From NCBI RefSeq assembly GCF_018614875.1, contig NZ_JAGGNW010000033.1:1-64000 (forward strand): a stretch of 64,000 bases of DNA. Direction: 5' to 3'. A program made the translations under genes and the position numbers. The notes under the pieces were generated by a model. That model was not told where the DNA came from, did not search any database, and saw nothing but the letters and a program-made list of their open reading frames with translations. Source of the stretch: Variovorax paradoxus (GTDB taxonomy: Bacteria; Pseudomonadota; Gammaproteobacteria; Burkholderiales; Burkholderiaceae_C). Positions 44,115 to 54,400 of this stretch are shown here, piece after piece (positions within the stretch are counted from its first letter, which is position 1; every line of letters starts with the position of its first letter).

Positions 44115-45068
44115 ATGCCAGAACCCACCGCTTTCGATGTCGCCCTGTTCGGCGAGGCCATGCTGCTGCTGGTGGCCGACCGGCCCGGCCCGCTGGAGAA
44201 CGCAGAGGCGTTCCACAAGCGCACCGCCGGTGCCGAGACCAACGTGGCCATCGGCCTTTCGCGCCTCGGCCTCAAGGTGGGCTGGGCCAGCCGGCTCGGC
44301 ACCGACTCGATGGGCCGCGCGCTCCTGGCCGCGATGCGCGCCGAGGGCATCGACTGCTCGCACGTGATCTGCGACGCGACGCAGCGCACCGGCTTCCAGT
44401 TCAAGGGCCGCGTCACCGACGGCAGCGATCCGCCGATCGAATACCACCGCAAGGGCTCGGCCGCGAGCCACATGGGGCCGGCCGACGTCGACGAAGCCTG
44501 GCTGCGTTCGGCACGCCACCTGCATGCCACGGGCGTGTTCGCGGCCATCTCGGACACCAGCCTGCAGGCCGCGCTCAAGACCATGGACGTGATGCGCGCG
44601 GCCGGCCGCACGATCTCGTTCGACACCAACCTGCGGCCCACGCTGTGGTCTTCCTCTGAAACGATGCGCCACTGGATCAACGAACTCGCTTCGCGCGCCG
44701 ACTGGGTGCTGCCCGGCATCGAGGAGGGCCTGCTGCTGACCGGCGAAAGCACGCCGGAGGGCATTGCACATTTCTACCGCGAGCGCGGCGCGAAGCTGGT
44801 GGTCGTCAAGCTCGGCGCAGACGGCGCCTACTACGACAGCGACGTGGCCGGCACCGGCCGCGTCGAAGGTTTTCCGGTGAAGGAAGTGATCGACACCGTG
44901 GGCGCGGGCGATGGCTTCGCGGCCGGCGTGGTGAGCGCCTTGCTCCAAGGCAGGAGCGTGCCCGAGGCGGTGCGGCGCGGCGCCTGGATCGGCGCGCGCG
45001 CGGTGCAGGTGCTGGGCGATACCGAAGGCCTGCCGACGCGGGCGCAACTCGAAGAAGCGGGGCTTTGA
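44115..45068 (+). CDS. PfkB-family sugar kinase (2-keto-3-deoxygluconate kinase-like)
   Basis: A 317-aa PfkB kinase. The N-terminal GEAMLLLVADRPGPLENAE and AGAETNVAIGLSRLG fit the KDG kinase group. The anion-hole and catalytic base motif DTVGAGDGFAAGV is at the C-terminal side. Substrate assignment to 2-keto-3-deoxygluconate is by resemblance only. Its stop overlaps the next start (TGATG). Confidence 0.83.
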   Translation: MPEPTAFDVALFGEAMLLLVADRPGPLENAEAFHKRTAGAETNVAIGLSRLGLKVGWASRLGTDSMGRALLAAMRAEGIDCSHVICDATQRTGFQFKGRVTDGSDPPIEYHRKGSAASHMGPADVDEAWLRSARHLHATGVFAAISDTSLQAALKTMDVMRAAGRTISFDTNLRPTLWSSSETMRHWINELASRADWVLPGIEEGLLLTGESTPEGIAHFYRERGAKLVVVKLGADGAYYDSDVAGTGRVEGFPVKEVIDTVGAGDGFAAGVVSALLQGRSVPEAVRRGAWIGARAVQVLGDTEGLPTRAQLEEAGL

Positions 45069-46054
45069 TGACCATGACCAAGAAGAACGTGCTCGTTTTC
45101 CGGCCGCTGCCCGAAGACCAGCTCGCGCGCCTGCAGGCCGCGCACCATGTGACCGTCGCCGATCCGCGCAAGGAGCCTGGGGCCTTTGCCACCGCGCTCG
45201 CCACCGCACACGGCCTGATCGGCTCGAGCCACACGGTCGATGCGGCGCTGCTCGACGCGGCGCCGCGGCTCGAAGTGATTTCGAGCGTGTCGGTCGGCGT
45301 CGACAACTACGCGCTCGCAGAGCTGCACAAGCGCAGCATCGTGCTGTGCCACACGCCCGACGTGCTGACCGAGACCGTGGCCGACACGGTGTTCGCGATC
45401 CTCATGGCCACGCAGCGCCGCGTGGTCGAGCTCTCGAACCTCGTGCGCGAGGGCCGCTGGACCGGGAACATCGGCGAAGAGCTCTTCGGCACCGACGTGC
45501 ACGGCAAGACGCTCGGCATCCTCGGCTTCGGCCGCATCGGGCAGGCCGTGGCGCGCCGCGCCGCACTGGGCTTCGGCATGCCGGTGCTGTATCACTCGCG
45601 CCGTGCGGTCGACCTGGCTGCGCAGGCGCCCGAGCTGCAGGGCCGTGCCACGCACACGCCGCTCGACGAGCTGCTCGCGCGTTCGGACATCGTGCTGGCC
45701 ATGCTGCCGCTGACCGATGCAACGCGCGGCATGATCGACGCCGCCTTCTTCGCGCGCATGAAGCCGGGAGCGGCCTTCATCAACGGCGGCCGCGGCGCCA
45801 CGGTGAACGAAGACGCGCTGCTGCATGCACTCGACCACGGCACGCTGCGCGCGGCCGGCCTCGACGTGTTCGCGAAGGAGCCGCTGCCGGCCGAGTCGCC
45901 GCTGCGCACGCATCCGCGCGTGACGCCGCTGCCGCACATCGGCTCGGCCACGCATGAAACGCGGCATGCCATGGCGGAACTGGCGACCACCAATCTGCTG
46001 CAGGTACTGGCCGGGGAGAGGCCGACTGCGCCGTACGACACGGCGGCCGCATGA
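45068..46054 (+). CDS. D-isomer-specific 2-hydroxyacid dehydrogenase
   Basis: A 328-aa NAD(P)-dependent dehydrogenase of the glyoxylate/hydroxypyruvate/2-ketogluconate reductase type. The Rossmann motif is LGILGFGRIGQAVARR. The catalytic Arg lies in SVSVGVDNYAL-to-NGGRGATVNED context, and the His/Glu relay is in PHIGSATHETRHAMAEL. It could interconvert a 2-keto acid and a hydroxyacid in the same pathway as the upstream kinase. The start is ATG 45068, coupled to the kinase stop. Confidence 0.87.
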   Translation: MTMTKKNVLVFRPLPEDQLARLQAAHHVTVADPRKEPGAFATALATAHGLIGSSHTVDAALLDAAPRLEVISSVSVGVDNYALAELHKRSIVLCHTPDVLTETVADTVFAILMATQRRVVELSNLVREGRWTGNIGEELFGTDVHGKTLGILGFGRIGQAVARRAALGFGMPVLYHSRRAVDLAAQAPELQGRATHTPLDELLARSDIVLAMLPLTDATRGMIDAAFFARMKPGAAFINGGRGATVNEDALLHALDHGTLRAAGLDVFAKEPLPAESPLRTHPRVTPLPHIGSATHETRHAMAELATTNLLQVLAGERPTAPYDTAAA

Positions 46055-46070
46055 ACTCCGCGTCTTGCTC

Positions 46071-46090
46071 CCTCTCCCCCTGGGGAGAGG
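46071..46090. repeat. Short palindrome before the regulator gene
   Basis: CCTCTCCCC / GGGGAGAGG (46071-46079 with 46082-46090) with a two-base centre, in the 51-base gap before the LacI-type gene. The right arm is purine-rich and ends 15 bases before the ATG, so it may double as a ribosome-binding region that the hairpin can hide. Confidence 0.5.
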
Positions 46091-46105
46091 AAGCGAGAGC
46101 GGGAC

Positions 46106-47131
46106 ATGAACCCCAGCGGCCGCGCCACCATCGCCGACGTCGCGGAGGCGGCCGGCGTTTCCAAGGCCACCGTCTCGCGCTTTCTCAACCACCGGGAGCG
46201 GTTGCTGAGCCCCGACATCGCCGCGCGCGTCGAAGTCGCCATCGCCAAGCTGGCCTACACCCCCAGCCCGATGGCGCAGGCATTGAGCCATGGCCGCTCG
46301 CGCCTCATCGGCCTGATCGTGGCCGACATCACCAACCCGTATTCGGTGGCCGTGCTGCGCGGCGCCGAGAAGGCCTGCCAGGACGCCGGCTACCTGGTGA
46401 TGCTGTTCAACCTGGGCAACGAGAGCGAACGCGAGCGCGAGGCCATCGACGCCCTCGCGGGCTACCAGGTCGAGGGCTTCATCCTCAACACGCTGGGCCG
46501 CGGCAGCAACGTGGTCGACGCGGTCACGCTGCACGGCAAGCCCGCGGTGCTGGTGGACCGCCGGCACGCGGGCATGCACACCGACTTCGTCTCGCTCGAC
46601 AACCCCGCGGCCATGCAGGCCACCTGCGGCCATCTGGTCGAGGGCGGCTACCGCGAACTGCTCTACGTGACCGAGCCGCAGAAGGGCGTGAGCTCGCGGC
46701 GCGAGCGCACCGCGGCATTCGGCGCCTGCGTGGCGGCGCACGAGCCGCGCGTGGCGGGCGAAGTGTTCGAGAGCGTCGAAGCAGAAAGCGATGCCCTCGA
46801 TGCCGCGCTGACCGCCTTGCGCAAGCGCGCCAAGCGGGGCCGGCGCGCCGCGGTGGTGGCCGGCAATGCGGTGGTCACGCTGCGCATCGCGCAGGCGATG
46901 GCGCGGCTGAGATGGCAGTTCGGCAGCGACCTGGGCTTTGTCGGCTTCGACGATCCCGAATGGGCTTCGCTGATCGGCCCCGGCCTGAGCACCGTGGCGC
47001 AGCCCACCGACGCCATCGGCCGCACCGCCGCCAATTGCCTGATCGAGCGGCTGCGGGGGCTGGACGCCGCGCCGCGGCAGCTGCTGCTGCCGGGGCAGCT
47101 GGTGGTGCGGGGTTCGTCGCGGCCGGCGTAG
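46106..47131 (+). CDS. LacI-family transcriptional regulator
   Basis: A 341-aa repressor. The N-terminal helix-turn-helix is ATIADVAEAAGVSKATVSRF, then the hinge (AKLAYTPSPMAQALSHGRS) and a periplasmic-binding-protein-like ligand domain (LIGLIVADITNPYSVAVLRG, VGFDDPEWASLIGPGLSTV). It resembles the GntR/KdgR sub-group that governs sugar-acid genes. It is the last plus-strand gene of the ABC/kinase set and is the best candidate to bind the palindrome at 40168. Confidence 0.92.
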   Translation: MNPSGRATIADVAEAAGVSKATVSRFLNHRERLLSPDIAARVEVAIAKLAYTPSPMAQALSHGRSRLIGLIVADITNPYSVAVLRGAEKACQDAGYLVMLFNLGNESEREREAIDALAGYQVEGFILNTLGRGSNVVDAVTLHGKPAVLVDRRHAGMHTDFVSLDNPAAMQATCGHLVEGGYRELLYVTEPQKGVSSRRERTAAFGACVAAHEPRVAGEVFESVEAESDALDAALTALRKRAKRGRRAAVVAGNAVVTLRIAQAMARLRWQFGSDLGFVGFDDPEWASLIGPGLSTVAQPTDAIGRTAANCLIERLRGLDAAPRQLLLPGQLVVRGSSRPA

Positions 47132-47144
47132 CGGCGCCGGCCGG

Positions 47145-47603
47145 TCAGCCGACTTCGGCGATCAGCTCGATCTCGACGCAGGCGCCCATCGGCACCTGGG
47201 CCACGCCGAACGCGCTGCGCGCATGCGCGCCTTTCTCGGGTCCGAACACTTCGGCGAAGAACTCGCTCGCGCCGTTGGTCACCAGGTGCTGTTCCGTGAA
47301 CGTGCCCACGGAGTTGACCAGGCTCATGAGCTTGACGATGCGCGTGACCTTGTTCAGGTCGCCCACGGCGGCATGCAGCGTGCCCAGCAGGTCGATGGCG
47401 ATGGCGCGCGCGGCCTGCTTGCCTTCTTCGGTGCCGATGTTCGCGCCGAGCTGGCCGGTCCAGACCTTGCCGTCCTTCCTGGCGATGTGGCCCGAGAGAA
47501 AAACGAGGTTGCCGGTGCGCACGAAAGGCACGTAGGCGGCGGCCGGGGCGGCGACCGGGGGCAGGGTGATGCCGAGGCTGGAAAGCTTGTCGTAAACGCT
47601 CAT
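47145..47603 (-). CDS. RidA family protein
   Basis: A 152-aa YjgF/YER057c/UK114-family protein. RidA enzymes hydrolyse reactive enamine/imine intermediates with release of ammonia. The C-terminal signature is ARSAFGVAQVPMGACVEIE with the catalytic Arg. It is longer than E. coli RidA, as in the YjgH/YoaB-like subgroup. Its ATG overlaps the stop of the upstream transglutaminase gene (ATGA), so it is translationally coupled to the ATP-grasp/transglutaminase operon. It converges on the LacI gene 13 bases away. Confidence 0.88.
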   Translation of the reverse strand: MSVYDKLSSLGITLPPVAAPAAAYVPFVRTGNLVFLSGHIARKDGKVWTGQLGANIGTEEGKQAARAIAIDLLGTLHAAVGDLNKVTRIVKLMSLVNSVGTFTEQHLVTNGASEFFAEVFGPEKGAHARSAFGVAQVPMGACVEIELIAEVG

Positions 47604-48601
47604 TGAAGGTCCTTGTCCGAGGGTTGCGATTGAATCTGCGATTGTGTCTGTGATTGTGATGACTGCGCCGCCTCCGCGACCTGCGTGCGCAGCTCTTCGA
47701 CGGGCCGCACCGTCACGCCCACCTTGAGCGCGTGGCGCGCGCCGCCGTGCAGCACGCCGCGCATGGGCGAGACGTCGGAGTAGTCGCGGCCGATCGCGAG
47801 CGCGACGTAGTCGTCGCCGGGCTGGCGGCCGTTGGTGGGATCGAACTCGGCCCAGCCGCCGGCGTTTTCATGGCCGTCGCCATCGTCTTCGCCGGGCAGG
47901 TACACCGAGACCCAGGCGTGCGAGGCATCGGCGCCGACCAGCCGCGGCTGGCCGGGCGGCGGCTGCGTGAGCAGATAGCCGCTCACGTAGCGCGCCGGCA
48001 GGCCCATGACGCGGAAGCAGGCGATCATGATGTGGGCGAAGTCCTGGCACACGCCCTTGCGCTGCGCAAGGGCCTCGACGGCGGGCGTGTTGATCTCGGT
48101 GCTGTCGGCGTCGTAGGCGAAGTCGCGGTACATGCGCTCGGTGAGGTCCATGGCCACGTCGAAGGTCGGCCGCTCGGGCGCGAAGCTCGCGCGTGCATAG
48201 GCCGCGAAGTCGTCGTGGCGCGGCACGTAGGGCGACGGAAACACGAACTCCGAGGCCGGGTCGAAGGTGGCGTCCTTGCGGTAGCGGAAGCGCTCGCGCA
48301 CGGCCTCCCAGGGCAGCTCGCGCGCAATCCCCGGCGCAAGCTGCGGCGTTGAAGTCTCGACCACGCTTTCAGCGGTGACGACGAGGCTGCCGTGCGTGGC
48401 CTCGAGCGCGAAGAAGGCGCGCGTGTTGCCATAGACATCGGGCACCTCGTTGCGCTGCGCGGGCTGCGGCTCGATGGCGAGCCGGTGGCTCACGAGCCGC
48501 TGCGAACCGGTGGTCAGCGGCTTCAGGTGGGCCAGGTGCTGTGCCGTTTCGACCGCGGGCGAATACTCGTAGCGGGTTTCGTGCGTGACGTGGAGCAGCA
48601 T
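47600..48601 (-). CDS. Transglutaminase-family protein
   Basis: A 333-aa cytosolic transglutaminase/protease-like fold protein. The Bact_transglu_N beta-sandwich is at 1-90 (LLHVTHETRYEYSPAVETAQ). The catalytic triad is C185 (KGVCQDFAH), H228 (DASHAWVSVYLPG) and D254 (GWAEFDPTNG). The last 20 residues are a Gln/Ser tail of alternating SQ and TQ followed by PSDKDLQ. It lies 24 bases after the ATP-grasp-alpha-E fusion and overlaps ridA. Such enzymes accompany circularly permuted ATP-grasp proteins in many bacteria; the reaction is unknown. Confidence 0.9.
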   Translation of the reverse strand: MLLHVTHETRYEYSPAVETAQHLAHLKPLTTGSQRLVSHRLAIEPQPAQRNEVPDVYGNTRAFFALEATHGSLVVTAESVVETSTPQLAPGIARELPWEAVRERFRYRKDATFDPASEFVFPSPYVPRHDDFAAYARASFAPERPTFDVAMDLTERMYRDFAYDADSTEINTPAVEALAQRKGVCQDFAHIMIACFRVMGLPARYVSGYLLTQPPPGQPRLVGADASHAWVSVYLPGEDDGDGHENAGGWAEFDPTNGRQPGDDYVALAIGRDYSDVSPMRGVLHGGARHALKVGVTVRPVEELRTQVAEAAQSSQSQTQSQIQSQPSDKDLQ

Positions 48602-48625
48602 GGGGTCTCGCAGGGGAAAGCGCAG

Positions 48626-51373
48626 TCAGGCTCCGACCGAGCGCAGTGATTCGGAGGTGAGCGTGAAATAGCGCGTGCCGATGGCGTCGGACACATGGTA
48701 GGCCGCCGTCTCGCAATGGGCCAGAAGCTCGGCCAGCGCCGGGTAGTCCGCGCCGGAGCCCGCCGCGCACAGATGCTCGAGCGTCCAGGTGGCGGGATCG
48801 GCCAGTTCGTACGACAGCGCGGTGAGCTTGCCGGGCGCGCCGCCGGCCAGGCGCGCAATGCGCCCGCGCAGCGTCTGCGTGACCCAGGCCAGCGAGCGCG
48901 GGTTCTCGGCATCGAGCACCAGCAGGTCGACCAGCGTGGCCACGTCGCGCCGCTGCTGGTAGCGGGCATGGAAGGTGATGGTGCTGTCGAACAGCGCCAC
49001 CATGGCTTCGAAGCCGCTCACTTCGTGCACGGCGCCGTTCTCGAAGCCGGCCTCCAGCGCGCTGGAGAGAAAGCCCAGGCGCTCGATGTGGCGGCCGATC
49101 GACAGCAGGCGCCAGGCGTCGTCGCGCGTCATGCGGTCGGTCTGCGCGCCGGTCATGGCGGCCAGCGCGGTGCTTGCGGATTCGAGCGCGCGCAGCGCGG
49201 CGCCGGTGGCAAAGCTGCCTTCGCCGGCCTGCTCGGCCGCGCGGCGCAGGAAGTCGGCTTCGGCGCGCACGATCTGGTTCCAGTTGTCCTGCGAGAGCCG
49301 TTCGCGCACGGCGGCGGCGGCCTGCCGGATGCAGCGCAGGCTGAAGCCCACGCTGCCGCCGCGCGCCACGTCGCCGAGCTCGGCGATCAGCACGCGTTCG
49401 AACACGCGGCGCGATTGCGGCGCGCTCGGCACTTCGGCCGGCACCAGCGCATTGCGCAGCGCCATGCGGTGCAGCCAGTCGAGCAGCGGGCGCGACGACT
49501 GGTCTTCGCTGCCCAGCAGGTTGAGCGTGAGGCGCGCGAGGCGCACCGCGTTCTCGGCGCGCTCGGTGTAGCGGCCGAGCCAGAACATGTTCTCGGCCGC
49601 GCGGCTGGTCACGGGCGCGCGGTGCCGCGCGAGCGAGGCCGGCGTGGCATGCGGCTGCAGCAGCGTGGTGCGGTCGACTTCGCCGTGCGTCTGCACCCAC
49701 ACGTCGGCGCTGCTGCCGCCGCGCTGCATGGAAGCGATCTGCGCATCGCGGCCCGCCAGCCGTGCCAGCCCGCCCGGCAGCACGCGCCAGGACTGCGGGC
49801 CGTCGCTCACCGCGAAGACGCGCAGCAGCATTGCGCGCGGCGCGATGTGGCCGGGGCCCATGTCATCGGCCCAGGTCGGCATCTGCGACAGCGGCAGGTA
49901 GCTCTGGACCGTGTGGGATTCGCCCTCGCGCACGATGCGGCCGGCCCATTCGTCGAGCTGGCGCCGGCTCAGCTGGCTGCCGAGCACTGCGTCGAAGCTG
50001 GTCTGTCCGTCGGACCCAGGATAGGTGGGCTTGATGGCGCAGTCGCCGAGCTGCGGCAGCACGGCTTCGAGCGCGGCGCGCTCCCCGCACCACCAGGTCG
50101 GCAGCGCCGGCAGCTTGAGCTTTTCGCCGATGAGGCGCCGTGCCAGCCCGGGCAGGAAGCCCAGCAGCGCGGGCGATTCGAGGAACGCCGAGCCCGGCAT
50201 GTTGGCCACCAGCACGTTGCCGGCGCGAATGGCCTGCAGCAGGCCCGGCACGCCCAGCGTGGAATCGGGGCGCAGCTCCAGCGGGTCGAGGAACTGGTCG
50301 TCCAGGCGCTTGATGAGCCCGTGCACCGGGCGCAGTCCCTGCAGGGTCTTGAGGTAGAGCCGCTGGTCGCGCACGGTGAGGTCGCTGCCCTCGACCAGCG
50401 TCAGGCCGAGATAGCGCGCGAGGTACGCGTGCTCGAAGTAGGTCTCGTTGTAGGGGCCGGGCGTCAGCAGCGCGATATGCGGCGGCACGCCGGCCGGGCA
50501 CATGCCTTGCAGTCCCTCCATCATGGCGCTGTAGGTGGCGGCCAGGCGCTGCACCTGCAGGGCCTCGAAGGCCTGGGGAAACTGGCGCGCGATGGCCAGG
50601 CGGTTCTCGAGCAGGTAGCCCAGGCCCGAGGGCGCCTGGGTGCGCTGCGACACCACCCACCAGTTGCCGTCGGGCCCGCGGGCGAGGTCGAAGGCCGCGA
50701 TGTGCAGCCACGTGTCGCCCGCCGGCTTCACGCCGTGGAGCGCGCGCAGGTAGCCGGGATGGCCGCGCACCAGCGCGTCGGGCAGCAGGCCTTCGGCCAG
50801 CAGTTGCTGCGGGCCGTAGACGTCGGCCATGACGCGGTCGAGCACGCGCACGCGCTGCAGCACGCCGGCTTCGATCTGGCTCCAGCTCTCGGGCGAGACG
50901 ATCAGCGGGAACAGGTCGAGCGACCAGGGGCGCTGCGGGCCGTTGGCGTCGGCATAGACGTTGTAGGTGACGCCGTTGTCGCGGATCTGCCGCTCGAGGC
51001 TGACCGCGCGCCGCGGCAGGTCGCCGAATCCGCCCGGGCCGAGCTGCTCGAAAAAGGCGTTCCAGGCGGGCGTGAGCGGCGGGTTGTCGTTGGAGAAGGG
51101 CTGAAGAACCTGGGTCTGCGTTTGTGTCTGGGTTTGGGCCTGCGACGGGCTCGGCACCGCCGCCGGCCGCTCCGCCGCGGCGTCATGGAGCATGGGCGTC
51201 ATCGGCGCCATGGAGGGCATGCCGGCGGCCGGCCGCGCCGGCACCACGGGCGTGGCCTGGCCGCGCAGCTCGTCGAAGTGGCCGGGCAGGGCGGCCGGCG
51301 CGAGCGCCGACGCCAGGGCGGCTGGAAATTCCAGCGCCTGGGCGTCGAACAGGGATTCGTTCAGAGGTTCCAC
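48626..51373 (-). CDS. Circularly permuted ATP-grasp protein fused to an alpha-E (DUF403) domain
   Basis: A 915-aa fusion. Residues 1-95 are a low-complexity Ala/Pro leader containing a (TQ) run at about 75-91. The circularly permuted type 2 ATP-grasp domain follows (about 100-580), with LTPGPYNETYFEHAYLARYL, LVEGSDLTVRDQRLY and a C-terminal VLPGGLARLA. The all-helical alpha-E domain occupies about 590-915 (ENMFWLGRYTERAENAVRLA). The two domains are separate proteins in the second set at 57688-60149. The family is predicted to ligate amino groups to carboxylates, making peptide or amide bonds. The substrate is unknown. Confidence 0.9.
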   Translation of the reverse strand: MEPLNESLFDAQALEFPAALASALAPAALPGHFDELRGQATPVVPARPAAGMPSMAPMTPMLHDAAAERPAAVPSPSQAQTQTQTQTQVLQPFSNDNPPLTPAWNAFFEQLGPGGFGDLPRRAVSLERQIRDNGVTYNVYADANGPQRPWSLDLFPLIVSPESWSQIEAGVLQRVRVLDRVMADVYGPQQLLAEGLLPDALVRGHPGYLRALHGVKPAGDTWLHIAAFDLARGPDGNWWVVSQRTQAPSGLGYLLENRLAIARQFPQAFEALQVQRLAATYSAMMEGLQGMCPAGVPPHIALLTPGPYNETYFEHAYLARYLGLTLVEGSDLTVRDQRLYLKTLQGLRPVHGLIKRLDDQFLDPLELRPDSTLGVPGLLQAIRAGNVLVANMPGSAFLESPALLGFLPGLARRLIGEKLKLPALPTWWCGERAALEAVLPQLGDCAIKPTYPGSDGQTSFDAVLGSQLSRRQLDEWAGRIVREGESHTVQSYLPLSQMPTWADDMGPGHIAPRAMLLRVFAVSDGPQSWRVLPGGLARLAGRDAQIASMQRGGSSADVWVQTHGEVDRTTLLQPHATPASLARHRAPVTSRAAENMFWLGRYTERAENAVRLARLTLNLLGSEDQSSRPLLDWLHRMALRNALVPAEVPSAPQSRRVFERVLIAELGDVARGGSVGFSLRCIRQAAAAVRERLSQDNWNQIVRAEADFLRRAAEQAGEGSFATGAALRALESASTALAAMTGAQTDRMTRDDAWRLLSIGRHIERLGFLSSALEAGFENGAVHEVSGFEAMVALFDSTITFHARYQQRRDVATLVDLLVLDAENPRSLAWVTQTLRGRIARLAGGAPGKLTALSYELADPATWTLEHLCAAGSGADYPALAELLAHCETAAYHVSDAIGTRYFTLTSESLRSVGA

Positions 51374-51456
51374 AGAAGGTGGATTGTCACATTGCCGTCA
51401 TGGGTCGGATGACGGGCGATGTGCTGAATGCTCCGTTCCGGCTTTTTTTGCCCCTC

Positions 51457-54400
51457 TTACCGCCGCAAATCGAGGGTGAACGGAAACTCGCGGCTGCCCG
51501 CGAGCTCGATGGTGGCCGGCGGCGTGCGCATCAGGCCCGGTGTGTGGCCCATGCGCGTGAAGCGCGACATGCGCCGGCTTTCCGCTTCGTAGGCATTGAC
51601 CGGGAAGGTGTCGTAGTTGCGCCCGCCCGGATGAGCGACGAAGTACTGGCAGCCGCCCAGCGAGCGCTTCATCCAGGTGTCGACGATGTCGAAGGTGAGC
51701 GGCGCATGCGCGTCGATGCTCGGATGCAGCGCCGAAGGCGGGTTCCAGGCCTTGTAGCGCACGCCCGCGACGAACTCGCCGGTGGTGCCCGTGGGTTGCA
51801 GCGGCAGGACCTTGCCGTTGACGGTGATCACGTGGCGGCTTTCGTTCAGGCCGGTCACGCGCACCTCGATGCGTTCGAGCGACGAATCGACGTAGCGCAC
51901 CGTGCCGCCGGCCGAGCCTTCCTCGCCCATCACGTGCCAGGGCTCGAGCGCATTGCGCAGCGACAGCTCCACGCCCATGGCCTGCACCTGTCCCACCAGC
52001 GGAAAGCGGAACTCGAAGTGCGGCGCGAACCAGTCGGCATCGAAGCCGAAGCCGGCCTGGCGCATTTCGCTGATGACGTCGTCGAAATCCATCTTGACGA
52101 AGGTCGGCAGCAGGAAGCGGTCGTGCAGCTCGGTGCCCCAGCGGGTGACGGGGGCCTTGTAGGGCTCGTCCCAGAAGCGCGCCACCAGCGCGCGGATCAG
52201 CAACTGCTGCGCGATGCTCATGCGCGCATGCGGCGGCATTTCGAAGGCGCGCAGTTCGAGCAGGCCGAGGCGGCCGGTGCTCGAGTCGGGCGAGTAGAGC
52301 TTGTCGATGCAGAACTCGCTCCTGTGCGTGTTGCCCGACACGTCGATCAGGATGTTGCGCAGCGTGCGGTCGACCAGCCAGGCCGGCATGTTCTGGCCGT
52401 GGATCTCGCGGCTCCTCGCGATTTCCTTCAGGGCGATCTCGAGCTCGTAGACCTGGTCGTTGCGCGCCTCGTCCACGCGCGGCGCCTGGCTGGTCGGGCC
52501 GATGAACATGCCCGAGAACAGGTAGCTCAGCGAAGGGTGGTTGTGCCAGTAGAGCAAGAGGCTCGCAAGCAGCTCGGGCCGTCGCAGGAACGGGCTGTCC
52601 GCAGGCGTGGCGCCGCCCATCACGAAGTGGTTGCCGCCGCCGGTGCCGGTGTGGCGCCCGTCGGTCATGAATTTCTCGGCCGAGAGGCGGGTTTCGAACG
52701 CGGCGTTGTAGAGGAACTCGGTGTGATCGACCAGTTCCTTCCAGTTGTGGGCCGGATGGATGTTGACTTCGATCACGCCGGGGTCGGGCGTGACGGCCAG
52801 CATCTTCAGGCGCGGGTCGCGCGGCGGCGGATAGCCTTCCATCACGATGCGCATCCCGAGCTGTTTCGCCGTGGCTTCGACGGCCGCGACCAGGTCGAGG
52901 TAGTCCTCCAGGCGCGCGAGCGGCGGCATGAAGACGTAGAGCACGCCAGAGGCACTGCCTTTTTTCTCGGCCGCGGGGCCGTTGGCACGGCGCGGGTCGC
53001 GCACTTCGACGCACAGCGCGGTGCGGGTGACCCAGTGGGCCGAGTCGCCGCGCAGGGGCTGGCGGGTGGCTGGTGTGGCGGAGCGGTCGGCCGCATCGGC
53101 CGCGGCCGCTTCGCCGGCCGTGCTTGCAGCATCGCCCGGCGTCTGCATGCGCAGCGCGGCGGGCACCACCGGCGGCGCGCCGAAGGCATAGGGCACGGCG
53201 CCAAGGTCGGCGCCCGTTGCGCCGCCGGCAGGCACGGCATAGCGCGCGCGGTAGTCGGTCGAACTCGGCAGCGCGGCACGCGGCGCGGTCGGGTCGCGCT
53301 CGACCAGATAGGGGTAGTCGCCCTTGCTGGCCCAGGGCTGGGAGTCGAGCGGCAGGCGGTAGCCCATCGGCGAATCGCCCGGAATCAGGTAGAGCCGGTC
53401 GTCGCGCAGGAACCAGGGGCCGGTCTTCCAGCCCGGGCCTTCGAGCGCCGGTGCGTCCGCATCGGCGTTGGCGGGTGCCAGCGGCAGCATGTAGCCGATG
53501 ACCGCGTCGAGCTTCTGCGTGAACACGCGGCGCAGGCGAACGCGTTCGAGCTCGTCGTCGAGCTTGGAGTCGAAGGGGTCGACGTTGACTGGCAGGCGGC
53601 GTTCGCGCCAGAGGTAGTAGTAGACGTCTTCATGGCCGGGCTGGACATAGCGCTCGGTGATGCCGAGCGTGTGCGCTAGCACGGTGGTGAAGCGGCGTGC
53701 GTCCTCGCTCGTGTAGTGCGTGGGCACGCGTTCGTCGGCAAAGAGCTCGGGGTCGTGCCAGAGCGTCTGGCCGTCGGCGCGCCAGAAGATCGACAGCGCC
53801 CAGCGGGGCAGCTGCTCGCCCGGGTACCACTTGCCCTGGCCGAAATGCAGGAAGCCGCCTTTGCCGTATTCGGCGCGCAGCTTGTGGACCAGTTCGGTGG
53901 CATAGCCGCGCTTCGTGGGGCCGAGCGCATCGGTGTTCCACTCGGCCGCGTCGCGGTCGCTGGTGGCCACGTAGGTGGGCTCGCCACCCATCGTGAGCCG
54001 CACGTCGCCGGCCGTGAGGCGCGCATCGACCGCATCGCCGAGCGCGAGCACCTCGGCCCACTGTTCTTCGGTGTAGGGCTTGGTCACGCGCGGCGATTCG
54101 TAGATGCGCGTGACCTTCATTTCATGGCCGAAATCGACCTCGGCTTCGTCCACGCCGCCTTCGATGGGCGCCGCGCTCGAAGGCGTGGGCGTGCAGGCGA
54201 GCGGAATGTGGCCTTCGCCGGCCATCAGGCCCGAGGTGGCATCCAGTCCGATCCAGCCTGCGCCCGGCAGGAACACTTCGCACCAGGCGTGCAGGTCGGT
54301 GAAGTCGACCGTGGTGCCGCTCGGGCCGTCGAGCGATTTCACGTCGGGCGTGAGCTGGATCAGGTAGCCCGAGACGAAACGCGCGGCCAGGCCCATGTGG

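Noticed and set aside
48695..51412. A 905-codon open frame antisense to the ATP-grasp-alpha-E fusion
   Set aside because: It is a mirror of a strongly coding gene in high-GC DNA. Its product is low in recognisable motifs and rich in Arg/His/Gln, as expected from reversed codons.
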